Assembly: GCA_002509745.1 (NCBI GenBank)
Contig: DAWK01000053.1
Span: forward strand, 1-10,899
From: Methanobacteriaceae archaeon UBA349
GTDB lineage: Archaea > Methanobacteriota > Methanobacteria > Methanobacteriales > Methanobacteriaceae
Reading direction: 5' to 3'
Length of the DNA stretch: 10,899 nt
Under the pieces are notes generated by a model. That model did not search any database. It was not told the origin of the DNA and saw only the letters and a program-made list of their open reading frames with translations. Shown piece by piece: positions 1 to 6,397 of the stretch (its first letter is position 1; the number at the start of each line of letters is the position of its first letter). The translations under genes and the position numbers were made by a program.

Positions 1-1088
1 CCATCCAAATCCATAATCCACAACTTACCATAACTATCAAAAAACAGGCCAAAAGGAGATGTACTAGATATTACATCCGATTTAAGAACACCATCATGAG
101 AATAAACACCAAAAGCAGTGTATTTACCCCACCACCAGTGGTTATAATACTGTGCTAACCATACATCACCATTACTATTAACTGCTAGAGACCCTGCGTG
201 CATGTAAGGCAATGATTGTGTCCAGTCTACAGTGTTATTTTCAATATTAATCCTCGAAAAACGACTATCTGGCCATAAAATGTGTGGATGAACCCCATAA
301 GAAAATATATGATCATCACCATCATAGGCCAAATCAAAAATAGTGTAACCCATATCCATTACACTAAGGGAACCCGTGCTTGGATCCAAACGCAGTAAAT
401 TACTTCCCCCCGACCATAAAATTCCATTCTTATCTATAACTGAAAAATTAGGACTGTGGCCATAGGCAGTGACATTGTAACTATTCAAAATCTCCCCACT
501 GGAACCATTAATATACATTAAAGTTTGATTTTCACCAATACCCAGCCAGACATTGTCTTTATTATCCAATACCAGAGAGGTCAGGCCAGTACCATAAGCA
601 GCATAGCCCCCACTATATGATCCGGGATGAAATACTCCCTCTTTACCAGGAATTATAATTGTCTCCAACGTTACACATTCATCAGATCCCCAGTTTAAAA
701 CCTCATCAGGAGTTATAATACCATTTTTATCCACATCATGACAGGTTTGAATAATACCGTCATGATTTCGATCATCATAAACCCCATTTTCATACAAACC
801 AATTTTAATTAAAGAACCTGTTACCCTGTTGGCAGCCCAACAATTACCCTGACTATCCACTGCGATACGTACTGGTTCTGCATTAGATGCAGGATTAGTC
901 TTATAACGGGCCACTTCCTGACCCGTTTTCACATTAACTTTAGAAATAGTTCCTTCATTGCTGTTAGGTATCCAGATATAGTTACGAGCAGCATTAGATG
1001 AATTGGCCAACTTCAAGGAACCATCAGACCCATTAACATTATTAAAAGTACCCTTAGAGAAATCATCATCACTAGTATAATTAGTATC
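1..1088 (-). repeat. Copy 2 of the tandem ectodomain duplication (residues 817-1178, cut by window edge)
   Basis: Second propeller unit of the same frame. It keeps the blade motifs and the acidic loops (DRNHDG from 922, DVDKNG from 934), but its later blades drift from copy 1, with extra aromatic and His residues near 1090-1160. Whether it also ends in DUF11-like repeats and a PMxxTG signal cannot be seen from this window. Confidence 0.82.
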
Positions 1089-3536
1089 GGCCGCCCCTAC
1101 ATTTCCCATACAGAGCAAGGCCAAAAACAAGACAATGAACAATATCAGCCATTTATTAGGCCTGATTTCATTGTCATTTTTATTTAGATAGGCTGCAAAG
1201 AACATGAAAAGAATGGCAATGGCAGAGAAATTAATAGGAACCCCAGTCTGCTGCATAGGAACTGAAGAACCTTTTCTAGTTTGAGAAGAAGAACTTGCAT
1301 TTACCTGAGTAGAATTTTGATTCACTTCATGATGATTATTAATTGAACCATGATGACCTGGACTGGAAGGATCAGAAGTACTAGGAGTCTTATTACCACG
1401 TAATGGAACCAAAGTCATAGTAAAGGATCCATTAGAAGGAATAGAAGTTATAGTCCAGGTGCCTCCTTTATAAGTACCACCCGAGGTTTTAGGAGTATAA
1501 CCCTTTGGAATAGATGTTTTAATATTTATATTGAAAGCACCATCTGGCCCAATATTCCTCACTATCAAAGTAGGCTTACCATTTTTAAGAGAATAATCCA
1601 GCTTAATATCTGAAAAAGGAACATAGAAGTTAATCGTGGCTGGTGGATTAGTCTTAGAGTCATATTCATTATGGGTTTCATTAGCAGAGTAAGTAATGTT
1701 TTTACTGGTTAGATTTTGAGTTATATTACCTATAACTTCCAGTATAGCAATCTCACCAGGAATTAAAGTATTAATAGTCCACACACTACCATTAAAAACA
1801 CCAATGGTGGGAGTTACTGGTGTAAAACCAACTGGAATATTCGCAACTACAGTTATATTATGGGCAGAATCCGGGCCATTATTAGTAAGCACTGTAACCA
1901 GCTTAATAGTGTCTCCTAATTTAGGAACTGAATTATTTATGCCATTTATAATATTAATATCTGATTTTAATACCCGAACTGAGAGATCATAAAGTATAGG
2001 AGAAACACTACCCTTAAATCTCTCCAGAGTTGTTTCCACTTCCAAATATCGACCATTAGGTGTTGATTTTAAATATTCAGCATTTATTGCCTCTTCCCAA
2101 CTAGACCAATTAACTTTATCATTAGAACTTCTAACACGTACATTCACACTAGTACCATTAGGAATATAAGCATTCCAGGATATAACACCCCATAAGGCAT
2201 TATTTATGCCAGAATCATGAATTAAATCCCATGATCCATGATTAGTGGTGATGGTATTGGATAAGGCCCCTGTCATGTCACTATATCCATAATGGGTTCC
2301 TCCCACTATTCTTTTGGATAATTCTACCCCATTGACAATGTTTCCCTCACCATCGGTTTGATTATTAGCGGGATTTATACGGTGAATATATTCATCATTG
2401 GTATCCACTGCCCAGATTTTACCCATATTGTCCACAGAAACCCCACTGGGAGTTCTTCCCACAATAATAGTTGCCTTAAAAATACCATTATTAGAGTAAC
2501 GGGTAACCGTTCCCTTAACATTATCTGCAGTCCAGATATCACCGTCATCAGAAACAGTTATCCCCTGAGCATAGGAAGCAGATTTTGTCCATAAAATAGT
2601 CCCATTTAAAACATTTATACAAGTTATGCGATAGTGATCCAGTCCTGAGACAAATAAATGATTGTTGCGATCCAGAGCCAGACCATATGATTTATGGGGA
2701 AGATTGATTCGAGTGAAAGTATTATTGGAAGGATCCAATCTTAAAACATTATTACCTGTGTTTCCTGAAGACCAGAGAATTCCATTCTGATCTATTACTG
2801 CACCATAAGGCGTGTGGCCTACAGATGAAACATCAATTGTCTTTAAAATCTGACCATCTGAACCATTCAAGTAATAATATTTCATGGTCCCATAGGTTCC
2901 CACCCAGAGATTATTTTTGGAATCAATGGCCAGACCACGAGGCCCCGGATTATAATAATCATTTACATAGGAGCCATTATATTTGCCTGGAACAAAATTA
3001 CCCTCACTTCCTGGAATTAAAATTACTTCCCATAATACACATTCGTCCGCGCCCCAGGGAAGAATCTCGGTGGAATTAATTACCCCATTACCATCCACAT
3101 CACGGCAGGTATCTGCCACCCCATTATGGTTACGATCGATCCACTGGCCACTTTCTAAAAGCCCAATTTTAACCACAGTACCTATGTTCCTGTTTCCCAC
3201 CCAACAGTTACCATCCAGATCCACGGTGGTTCTGGAAGGATTGGAATAAGTAAGGTTACTGGTTTTATACCGGGCCACTTCCATACCAGTGATAGTATTT
3301 ATTTTAGAAACCGTTCCTTCATTACTATTAGGGACCCAGATAAAAGGATTCACCGAACTAGAACTATTAGAAAGCTGCAACTGGTTATGAGTACTGTTAT
3401 ACTCTAATCCAGTCAAATCCCCTTTATCAAAATCAGAATCATTGGTATAATTAGTATCTGGGCCAGCAGCAAATACACAGCCCATATTTAAAACCACAAA
3501 TATTGATATTAATAGCAAAATATTATAAATTTTCAA
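1..3536 (-). CDS. Giant secreted surface protein, two tandem beta-propeller ectodomains fused in frame (partial, C-terminus beyond the left edge)
   Basis: Read on the minus strand from TTG at 3536, this frame has no stop in 1178 codons and leaves the window. An in-frame TAA at 3558-3560 bounds it upstream. TTG is chosen because it gives a signal peptide (MKIYNILLLISIFVVL, cleavage near A23-A24) and follows GGGTGGGGA. Half 1: about seven propeller blades with aromatics at W67, W112, W211, W255, F295, W335 and W375, resembling NHL/streptogramin-lyase propellers. Two acidic Ca-type loops sit at 134-157 (DRNHNG, DVDGNG). A Trp-containing beta domain spans about 430-520, DUF11-like repeats about 525-610 and 640-710, and a Ser/Asn/His-rich linker 712-759. 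PMQQTG (760-765) and a membrane segment (766-784) follow. The frame then enters a second signal-like segment (796-816) and a paralogous propeller from 817. Many N-x-S/T sequons suggest glycosylation. Probably anchored outside the membrane or wall; ligand unknown. Confidence 0.88.
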   Translation of the reverse strand, partial: MKIYNILLLISIFVVLNMGCVFAAGPDTNYTNDSDFDKGDLTGLEYNSTHNQLQLSNSSSSVNPFIWVPNSNEGTVSKINTITGMEVARYKTSNLTYSNPSRTTVDLDGNCWVGNRNIGTVVKIGLLESGQWIDRNHNGVADTCRDVDGNGVINSTEILPWGADECVLWEVILIPGSEGNFVPGKYNGSYVNDYYNPGPRGLAIDSKNNLWVGTYGTMKYYYLNGSDGQILKTIDVSSVGHTPYGAVIDQNGILWSSGNTGNNVLRLDPSNNTFTRINLPHKSYGLALDRNNHLFVSGLDHYRITCINVLNGTILWTKSASYAQGITVSDDGDIWTADNVKGTVTRYSNNGIFKATIIVGRTPSGVSVDNMGKIWAVDTNDEYIHRINPANNQTDGEGNIVNGVELSKRIVGGTHYGYSDMTGALSNTITTNHGSWDLIHDSGINNALWGVISWNAYIPNGTSVNVRVRSSNDKVNWSSWEEAINAEYLKSTPNGRYLEVETTLERFKGSVSPILYDLSVRVLKSDINIINGINNSVPKLGDTIKLVTVLTNNGPDSAHNITVVANIPVGFTPVTPTIGVFNGSVWTINTLIPGEIAILEVIGNITQNLTSKNITYSANETHNEYDSKTNPPATINFYVPFSDIKLDYSLKNGKPTLIVRNIGPDGAFNINIKTSIPKGYTPKTSGGTYKGGTWTITSIPSNGSFTMTLVPLRGNKTPSTSDPSSPGHHGSINNHHEVNQNSTQVNASSSSQTRKGSSVPMQQTGVPINFSAIAILFMFFAAYLNKNDNEIRPNKWLILFIVLFLALLCMGNVGAADTNYTSDDDFSKGTFNNVNGSDGSLKLANSSNAARNYIWIPNSNEGTISKVNVKTGQEVARYKTNPASNAEPVRIAVDSQGNCWAANRVTGSLIKIGLYENGVYDDRNHDGIIQTCHDVDKNGIITPDEVLNWGSDECVTLETIIIPGKEGVFHPGSYSGGYAAYGTGLTSLVLDNKDNVWLGIGENQTLMYINGSSGEILNSYNVTAYGHSPNFSVIDKNGILWSGGSNLLRLDPSTGSLSVMDMGYTIFDLAYDGDDHIFSYGVHPHILWPDSRFSRINIENNTVDWTQSLPYMHAGSLAVNSNGDVWLAQYYNHWWWGKYTAFGVYSHDGVLKSDVISSTSPFGLFFDSYGKLWIMDLD
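1089..1259 (-). other. PMQQTG sorting-type signal, membrane segment, charged loop and second signal-like segment inside one frame
   Basis: Residues 760-816 of the giant protein. PMQQTG at 760-765 and the hydrophobic stretch 766-784 look like the C-terminal anchor of methanogen surface proteins, which normally ends with a few basic residues and a stop. Here the loop 785-795 (K786, R792, K795) continues into a second hydrophobic stretch, 796-812, ending GNVGAA, then DTNYT exactly as at the mature N-terminus of copy 1. The predicted topology is a two-helix hairpin with both ectodomains outside. Signal peptidase cleavage after A815 or A816 could instead release two proteins. No stop codon and no Shine-Dalgarno sequence separates the halves. 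Confidence 0.8.
2367..3458 (-). repeat. Copy 1 of the tandem ectodomain duplication (residues 27-390)
   Basis: This part of the giant frame aligns with residues 817-1178 at an offset of about 788-790 residues. Landmarks match in order: DTNYT (27 and 817), the IW-PNSNEGT blade (66 and 854, 21 of 27 residues identical through ARYKT), the Trp blade motif (W112 and W900), and the DRNH/DVD acidic loops with Cys at 144 and 166 (equivalent Cys 932 in copy 2, plus one in its DEC motif). The duplication is old: similarity is clear in protein but patchy in DNA. Confidence 0.85.
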
Positions 3537-3540
3537 GTAT

Positions 3541-3549
3541 TCCCCACCC
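3541..3549 (-). promoter_or_regulatory. Ribosome binding site that decides the TTG start of the giant surface protein
   Basis: Read on the minus strand this is GGGTGGGGA, four bases before TTG at 3536. GGTG pairs with the archaeal anti-SD. An upstream in-frame GTG at 3551 lies inside the site and the first in-frame ATG (3485) would remove most of the signal peptide, so TTG fits best. Confidence 0.65.
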
Positions 3550-3667
3550 ACAAATAATTATTACAGTATTACTTATGATTAGGTGAGTAAGATATTACTA
3601 ATAAACTAATCCATTAATAACAAATAGAAATATTAATATAATAATAAAAAATAAAAATATATGAATT

Positions 3668-3681
3668 AAATTTATATAAAA
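3668..3681 (-). promoter_or_regulatory. TATA-like element, candidate promoter of the giant surface protein
   Basis: The minus strand reads TTTTATATAAATTT. Transcription from it would start near 3650, giving a leader of roughly 110 nt. The core is a palindrome and the region is AT-rich throughout, so direction is uncertain. Confidence 0.3.
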
Positions 3682-3844
3682 TAGTATTCAGATTTTTTTA
3701 AACTAATTTTTAATAAAAATAAGATAAAAAGACTTTATTAGCTTATTTGACAATCAAAATAATCAATCCCCAATTATTATTTTATTAATACTAATACTAT
3801 AATAGTGATTAACTAATGTTTTAATTAATTTAAATTAGAGATAG

Positions 3845-3856
3845 TTATATATAAAT
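3845..3856 (+). promoter_or_regulatory. TATA box candidate for ribK
   Basis: TTATATATAAAT lies about 95 bp before the ribK ATG. It would place the transcript start near 3876 and give a leader of about 70 nt. It is the best TATA match in the ribK upstream region. Confidence 0.4.
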
Positions 3857-3944
3857 TATAAATTAATTAATGGAAATGTAAGAGATGATTTCAATAATTC
3901 TTTAATAACTTATTAAAATATTAATCATTTAAGAAGGAATTAAA

Positions 3945-4322
3945 ATGAAAATAAAAGGATTAGTAACTTCCGGATCACAAAAAGGCAGTTATTTTATGTC
4001 TCAGGAAATATATGTCCATCAATTTCAAGAAAAGCTAGGATACCGACCATTTGAAGGTACTTTCAACATTCTTATTGAAAAAGAAGATCTGGAAAATGTT
4101 CATGAAATTCGTGAAAAAAACGCGGAAATTGTAAATGGTGAAGGAGACTTTGGAGATGTTGAATTCATCAAAGCAACTCTTCAAGACCAATTAGAAGGTG
4201 CTGTGATTTTTCCGGTAAAAACCCATCACCCCCAAGAATTTTTGGAGTTTATTACATCTGAAAATGTTAGAGAAACTCTCAATGTGCGAGATGGAGATTC
4301 TGTGACAATATCAATAGATTAA
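3945..4322 (+). CDS. ribK: CTP-dependent riboflavin kinase
   Basis: Phosphorylates riboflavin to FMN using CTP rather than ATP, the archaeal route (EC 2.7.1.161), in the cytoplasm. The 125-residue protein is close in length to the characterised Methanocaldococcus jannaschii enzyme MJ0056 and covers the whole RibK (DUF120) domain. Visible family motifs are the Gly-rich GSQKGSYF (10-17), QFQEKLGYRPFEGTFN (26-41), whose Thr39 and Asn41 match the proposed Mg-binding positions, PVKTHH (90-95), and the C-terminal RETLNVRDGDSV (109-120). There is no N-terminal winged-helix domain, so this is a plain kinase and not the fused regulator-kinase of some archaea. ATG follows AGAAGGA at a normal distance. 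ribB lies 145 bp downstream on the same strand; the two are also neighbours in M. jannaschii (MJ0056/MJ0055). Confidence 0.95.
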   Translation: MKIKGLVTSGSQKGSYFMSQEIYVHQFQEKLGYRPFEGTFNILIEKEDLENVHEIREKNAEIVNGEGDFGDVEFIKATLQDQLEGAVIFPVKTHHPQEFLEFITSENVRETLNVRDGDSVTISID

Positions 4323-4409
4323 TCTTTGTTTTGGCGGTTAATATCATAATTTAAAAAATAGGATTTATAACTGATTAAATAAAAGAATTCGGTTTAATAT
4401 ACACGGTTC

Positions 4410-4438
4410 ATTTAAATAGCAAATAAAAATATTTAAAT
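4410..4438 (+). promoter_or_regulatory. Paired ATTTAAAT elements, candidate promoter or operator of ribB
   Basis: Two identical ATTTAAAT octamers start 21 bp apart (4410 and 4431), two helical turns. The first could be a TATA box with a start near 4438; the second could be a TATA for a very short leader. They may also be chance AT sequence. No riboswitch-like structure is evident between ribK and ribB. Confidence 0.25.
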
Positions 4439-4467
4439 TAAATAATTCATTCAAAAGTCGTGATTAC

Positions 4468-5145
4468 ATGATTCAAAAAGCTTTAGAAGCACTAAAAAAC
4501 GGAGAAATAGTCCTGGTATTTGATGCCGACAATCGAGAAAGAGAAACAGACATGATAGTGGCCGCGGAGTTTATGACCCCTCAGCATATGACCACTATCA
4601 GAAATGATGCTGGAGGCCTATTCTGCGTACCATTATCCTCAGAAAACTCTGATAAACTAGGAATTCCATTTATGACAGATATAATGGAAGAGGCTGGAGA
4701 TAAATACCCTGTGCTAAATGAATTATCCCCTAATGACATACCCTATGACGAAAAATCTGCTTTTTCAATTACCCTCAACCATAGGGAGACTTTTACAGGA
4801 ATAACTGATAATGATCGGGCATTCACTATGAAAGAGCTGGCTTTACTTTGTAAAAATGGTAAACAAGAAGATTTAGGAAAATTGTTCCGGGCCCCTGGTC
4901 ATGTGACCCTTTTACGGGCTGCTAAAGGCCATGTTCTTAAAAGAAAAGGTCACACCGAAATGAGTATCGCCCTTATGGAAATGGCCGGCCTCACTGAAGT
5001 GGCAGTATGCTGTGAAATGATGGATGACGTTTCTGGAGGTTCCCTAAATACTGAAGATGCTAGAAAATATGCAGAAGAACATGGACTTGTTTTCTTAAAT
5101 GGTGCTGACCTCATTGCGGCATATAAAGAATATGCAAATAAATAA
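4468..5145 (+). CDS. ribB: 3,4-dihydroxy-2-butanone 4-phosphate synthase
   Basis: Converts ribulose 5-phosphate into formate and 3,4-dihydroxy-2-butanone 4-phosphate, the four-carbon donor for the riboflavin xylene ring (EC 4.1.99.12); Mg-dependent and cytoplasmic. At 225 residues it is a stand-alone archaeal-type RibB with no GTP cyclohydrolase II domain. The acidic active-site loop is seen as DADNRERETD (19-28). Other conserved blocks are RNDAGGLFCVPL, IPYDEKSAFSITLNHRETFTG ending at TGITDNDR (110-117), PGHVTLLRA (from 143), and KGHTEMS with the catalytic-type His162, followed by CEMMDD. These agree closely with MJ0055 as I recall it. The start has GTGAT three bases upstream, which matches the archaeal anti-SD at short spacing. 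It shares a pathway with ribK upstream, which converts the end product to FMN. Confidence 0.97.
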   Translation: MIQKALEALKNGEIVLVFDADNRERETDMIVAAEFMTPQHMTTIRNDAGGLFCVPLSSENSDKLGIPFMTDIMEEAGDKYPVLNELSPNDIPYDEKSAFSITLNHRETFTGITDNDRAFTMKELALLCKNGKQEDLGKLFRAPGHVTLLRAAKGHVLKRKGHTEMSIALMEMAGLTEVAVCCEMMDDVSGGSLNTEDARKYAEEHGLVFLNGADLIAAYKEYANK

Positions 5146-5565
5146 TAGAATCACCATCTATAATAAAAAAGTACACACAGAATCTACAGAATAATTAATT
5201 GGGAGAAATAAATCTCATTTAAATTTTATTTTAAATTAATTTTTATTAAACATTTTAATAATTTTGTTCCCATCATATGTTTATTCAGGTTTATTTTTAA
5301 ATTCATTTTATTTTTAAAGGATTTAGTAATGTTCCATGCTTTAAAATAATTATTAAAAAATCAGTAAACTATTTATCAATGATTATAATTTATATGTACA
5401 ATTATCAATATTATTAACTAATAAATTGTATAATTATTGTTTAAAAGTATAGTAATAAAAAATTACAATTAATACATATTACAGGTTTTTACAGCATTTA
5501 ATAAGATATTAAGCTGCTAATATCTAATTACCGGACTAAGTAGTTTTATTGATGGAGGCAATTTT
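5146..5565 (+). other. AT-rich spacer between ribB and the KaiC-like gene
   Basis: No supportable gene in 420 bp. Just after ribB there is a weak hairpin (GAGA 5203-5206 with TCTC 5213-5216) followed by T-rich sequence, a possible terminator. A TATA-like TTTATATG at 5389-5396 and AATACATATT near 5471-5480 are promoter candidates for the downstream gene. An inverted repeat is listed separately. Confidence 0.6.
5504..5525 (+). promoter_or_regulatory. 8-bp perfect inverted repeat in the KaiC-like leader
   Basis: AGATATTA (5504-5511) and TAATATCT (5518-5525) are exact reverse complements across a 6-nt loop, ending 40 nt before the ATG. It could be an operator near the transcript start or an RNA hairpin. 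It does not overlap the strong GGAGG ribosome site at 5554-5558. Confidence 0.45.
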
Positions 5566-6303
5566 ATGGAGAGAATTAGTATTGGAATTGATAAATTAGA
5601 TGATGTACTAGGTGGATTTCCGGTGGGAAGATCCATGTTAATAACCGGAGATGCTGGATGTGGAAAAACTATCTTCGGTCTTCGATTTGCAAAAACTAGT
5701 TGTGAAGAAGGATATGCTACGGCTTATATAACTGCAGAAGAAGATTCATATGATTTGCATGTTCAAGCCAATACATTTGGATGGAATACCCAAGAACTAG
5801 AAGAGCAGGGATTATTAACCTTTATTGAGCTTACTGGTATTAGGGCCCGGATCACTGAGGCAGAAATCAATATGGATATGGATCCTATGAAAGGGAATTT
5901 CACTAAAATCCTTCATGACATACCTCCTGAAACTGAAGTGGTAATTATTGATAGTTTAGGAGGATATACAGCCAAATTAACCCCATATGACTTTAGAAAT
6001 CAGTTTGATTTGCTTGTTTACGAATTAAAGCAACGGGGAATTACATCGGTACTTATTTTAGATAGTGCTACTTCTAGTGAATTCAATGAACTAGCATTAT
6101 TCTCGGTTTATGGTGCTATAAAATTAGTGCGAAGGGAAAATCCATATACTGGCCGTCGGGAAAGAGTTATGGATATTATAAAAATGAGAAGTACCAAAAC
6201 TCCCACTCAGTTTTTAACTTATGATATTGGAGCAAATGGGATAGAAATAGAAAATGGAGAAGAATACTTAGATGATGAATCAAAAGAAAATTACGAAATT
6301 TAA
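5566..6303 (+). CDS. KaiC/RadA-like RecA-fold ATPase, single domain
   Basis: A 245-residue cytoplasmic ATPase of the KaiC/RAD55 family (COG0467 type). Family opening [14 protein letters not shown] (4-17) is followed by Walker A GDAGCGKT (28-35), the paired glutamates AEED (57-60) at the KaiC catalytic position, and Walker B VVIID (125-129). A conserved basic stretch near the C-terminal third ([15 protein letters not shown]) and an acidic tail ([16 protein letters not shown]) complete it. It has one RecA domain, where cyanobacterial KaiC has two, so a clock role is not implied. Such proteins in archaea are thought to act in signalling or regulation, but the partner is unknown here. The catalytic-type glutamates and the lack of any archaellum gene nearby argue against ArlH. 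GGAGG eight bases upstream supports the ATG. Its own promoter is likely, given the 420-bp gap from ribB. Confidence 0.88.
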   Translation: MERISIGIDKLDDVLGGFPVGRSMLITGDAGCGKTIFGLRFAKTSCEEGYATAYITAEEDSYDLHVQANTFGWNTQELEEQGLLTFIELTGIRARITEAEINMDMDPMKGNFTKILHDIPPETEVVIIDSLGGYTAKLTPYDFRNQFDLLVYELKQRGITSVLILDSATSSEFNELALFSVYGAIKLVRRENPYTGRRERVMDIIKMRSTKTPTQFLTYDIGANGIEIENGEEYLDDESKENYEI

Positions 6304-6320
6304 TTAACTAATCTCCCTGA

Positions 6321-6397
6321 ATACTCTTTTTAAAATTCCATTTCTTTTTATTAATTTTAAAGTAGAATTAAAAATAAAATAATTTAATTAAAAATAG
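6321..6397. terminator. Bidirectional oligo-T termination region between convergent genes
   Basis: On the plus strand T5 runs at 6327-6331 and 6345-6349 follow the KaiC-like stop. On the minus strand T5 runs at 6390-6394 and 6370-6374 follow the CobQ-like stop. Archaeal RNA polymerase terminates at such tracts, and the two genes face each other across only 94 bp. Confidence 0.5.

Larger units (their letters stand above)
3537..3944. other. AT-rich divergent intergenic region
   Basis: About 400 bp between the divergent surface-protein and ribK genes. I found no coding frame, RNA gene or clear long repeat. It holds TATA-like elements for both directions and a small palindrome (ACTAT-a-ATAGT, 3796-3806) that could be an operator but may occur by chance in such AT-rich DNA. 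Confidence 0.7.

Noticed and set aside
1804..3249. Several plus-strand open frames of 60-90 codons within the giant surface-protein region
   Set aside because: They lie opposite a continuous coding frame with clear propeller motifs, lack ribosome sites, and their translations show no domain character.
3477..3488. Possible lipoprotein signal (MGC) in the giant protein signal peptide
   Set aside because: The residues before Cys20 are L-N-M-G, which does not fit the lipobox, and AA|GPDTN gives a normal signal-peptidase site.
3796..3806. ACTAT-a-ATAGT palindrome as an operator for ribK
   Set aside because: Only five base pairs per arm in very AT-rich DNA; too likely by chance to report as a site.
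4323..4467. FMN riboswitch upstream of ribB
   Set aside because: The spacer is AT-rich, only 145 bp, and has none of the conserved GC-rich helices of an RFN element, which is also essentially bacterial.
5566..6303. ArlH (FlaH) identity for the KaiC-like ATPase
   Set aside because: Catalytic-type glutamates are retained and no archaellum genes are nearby.
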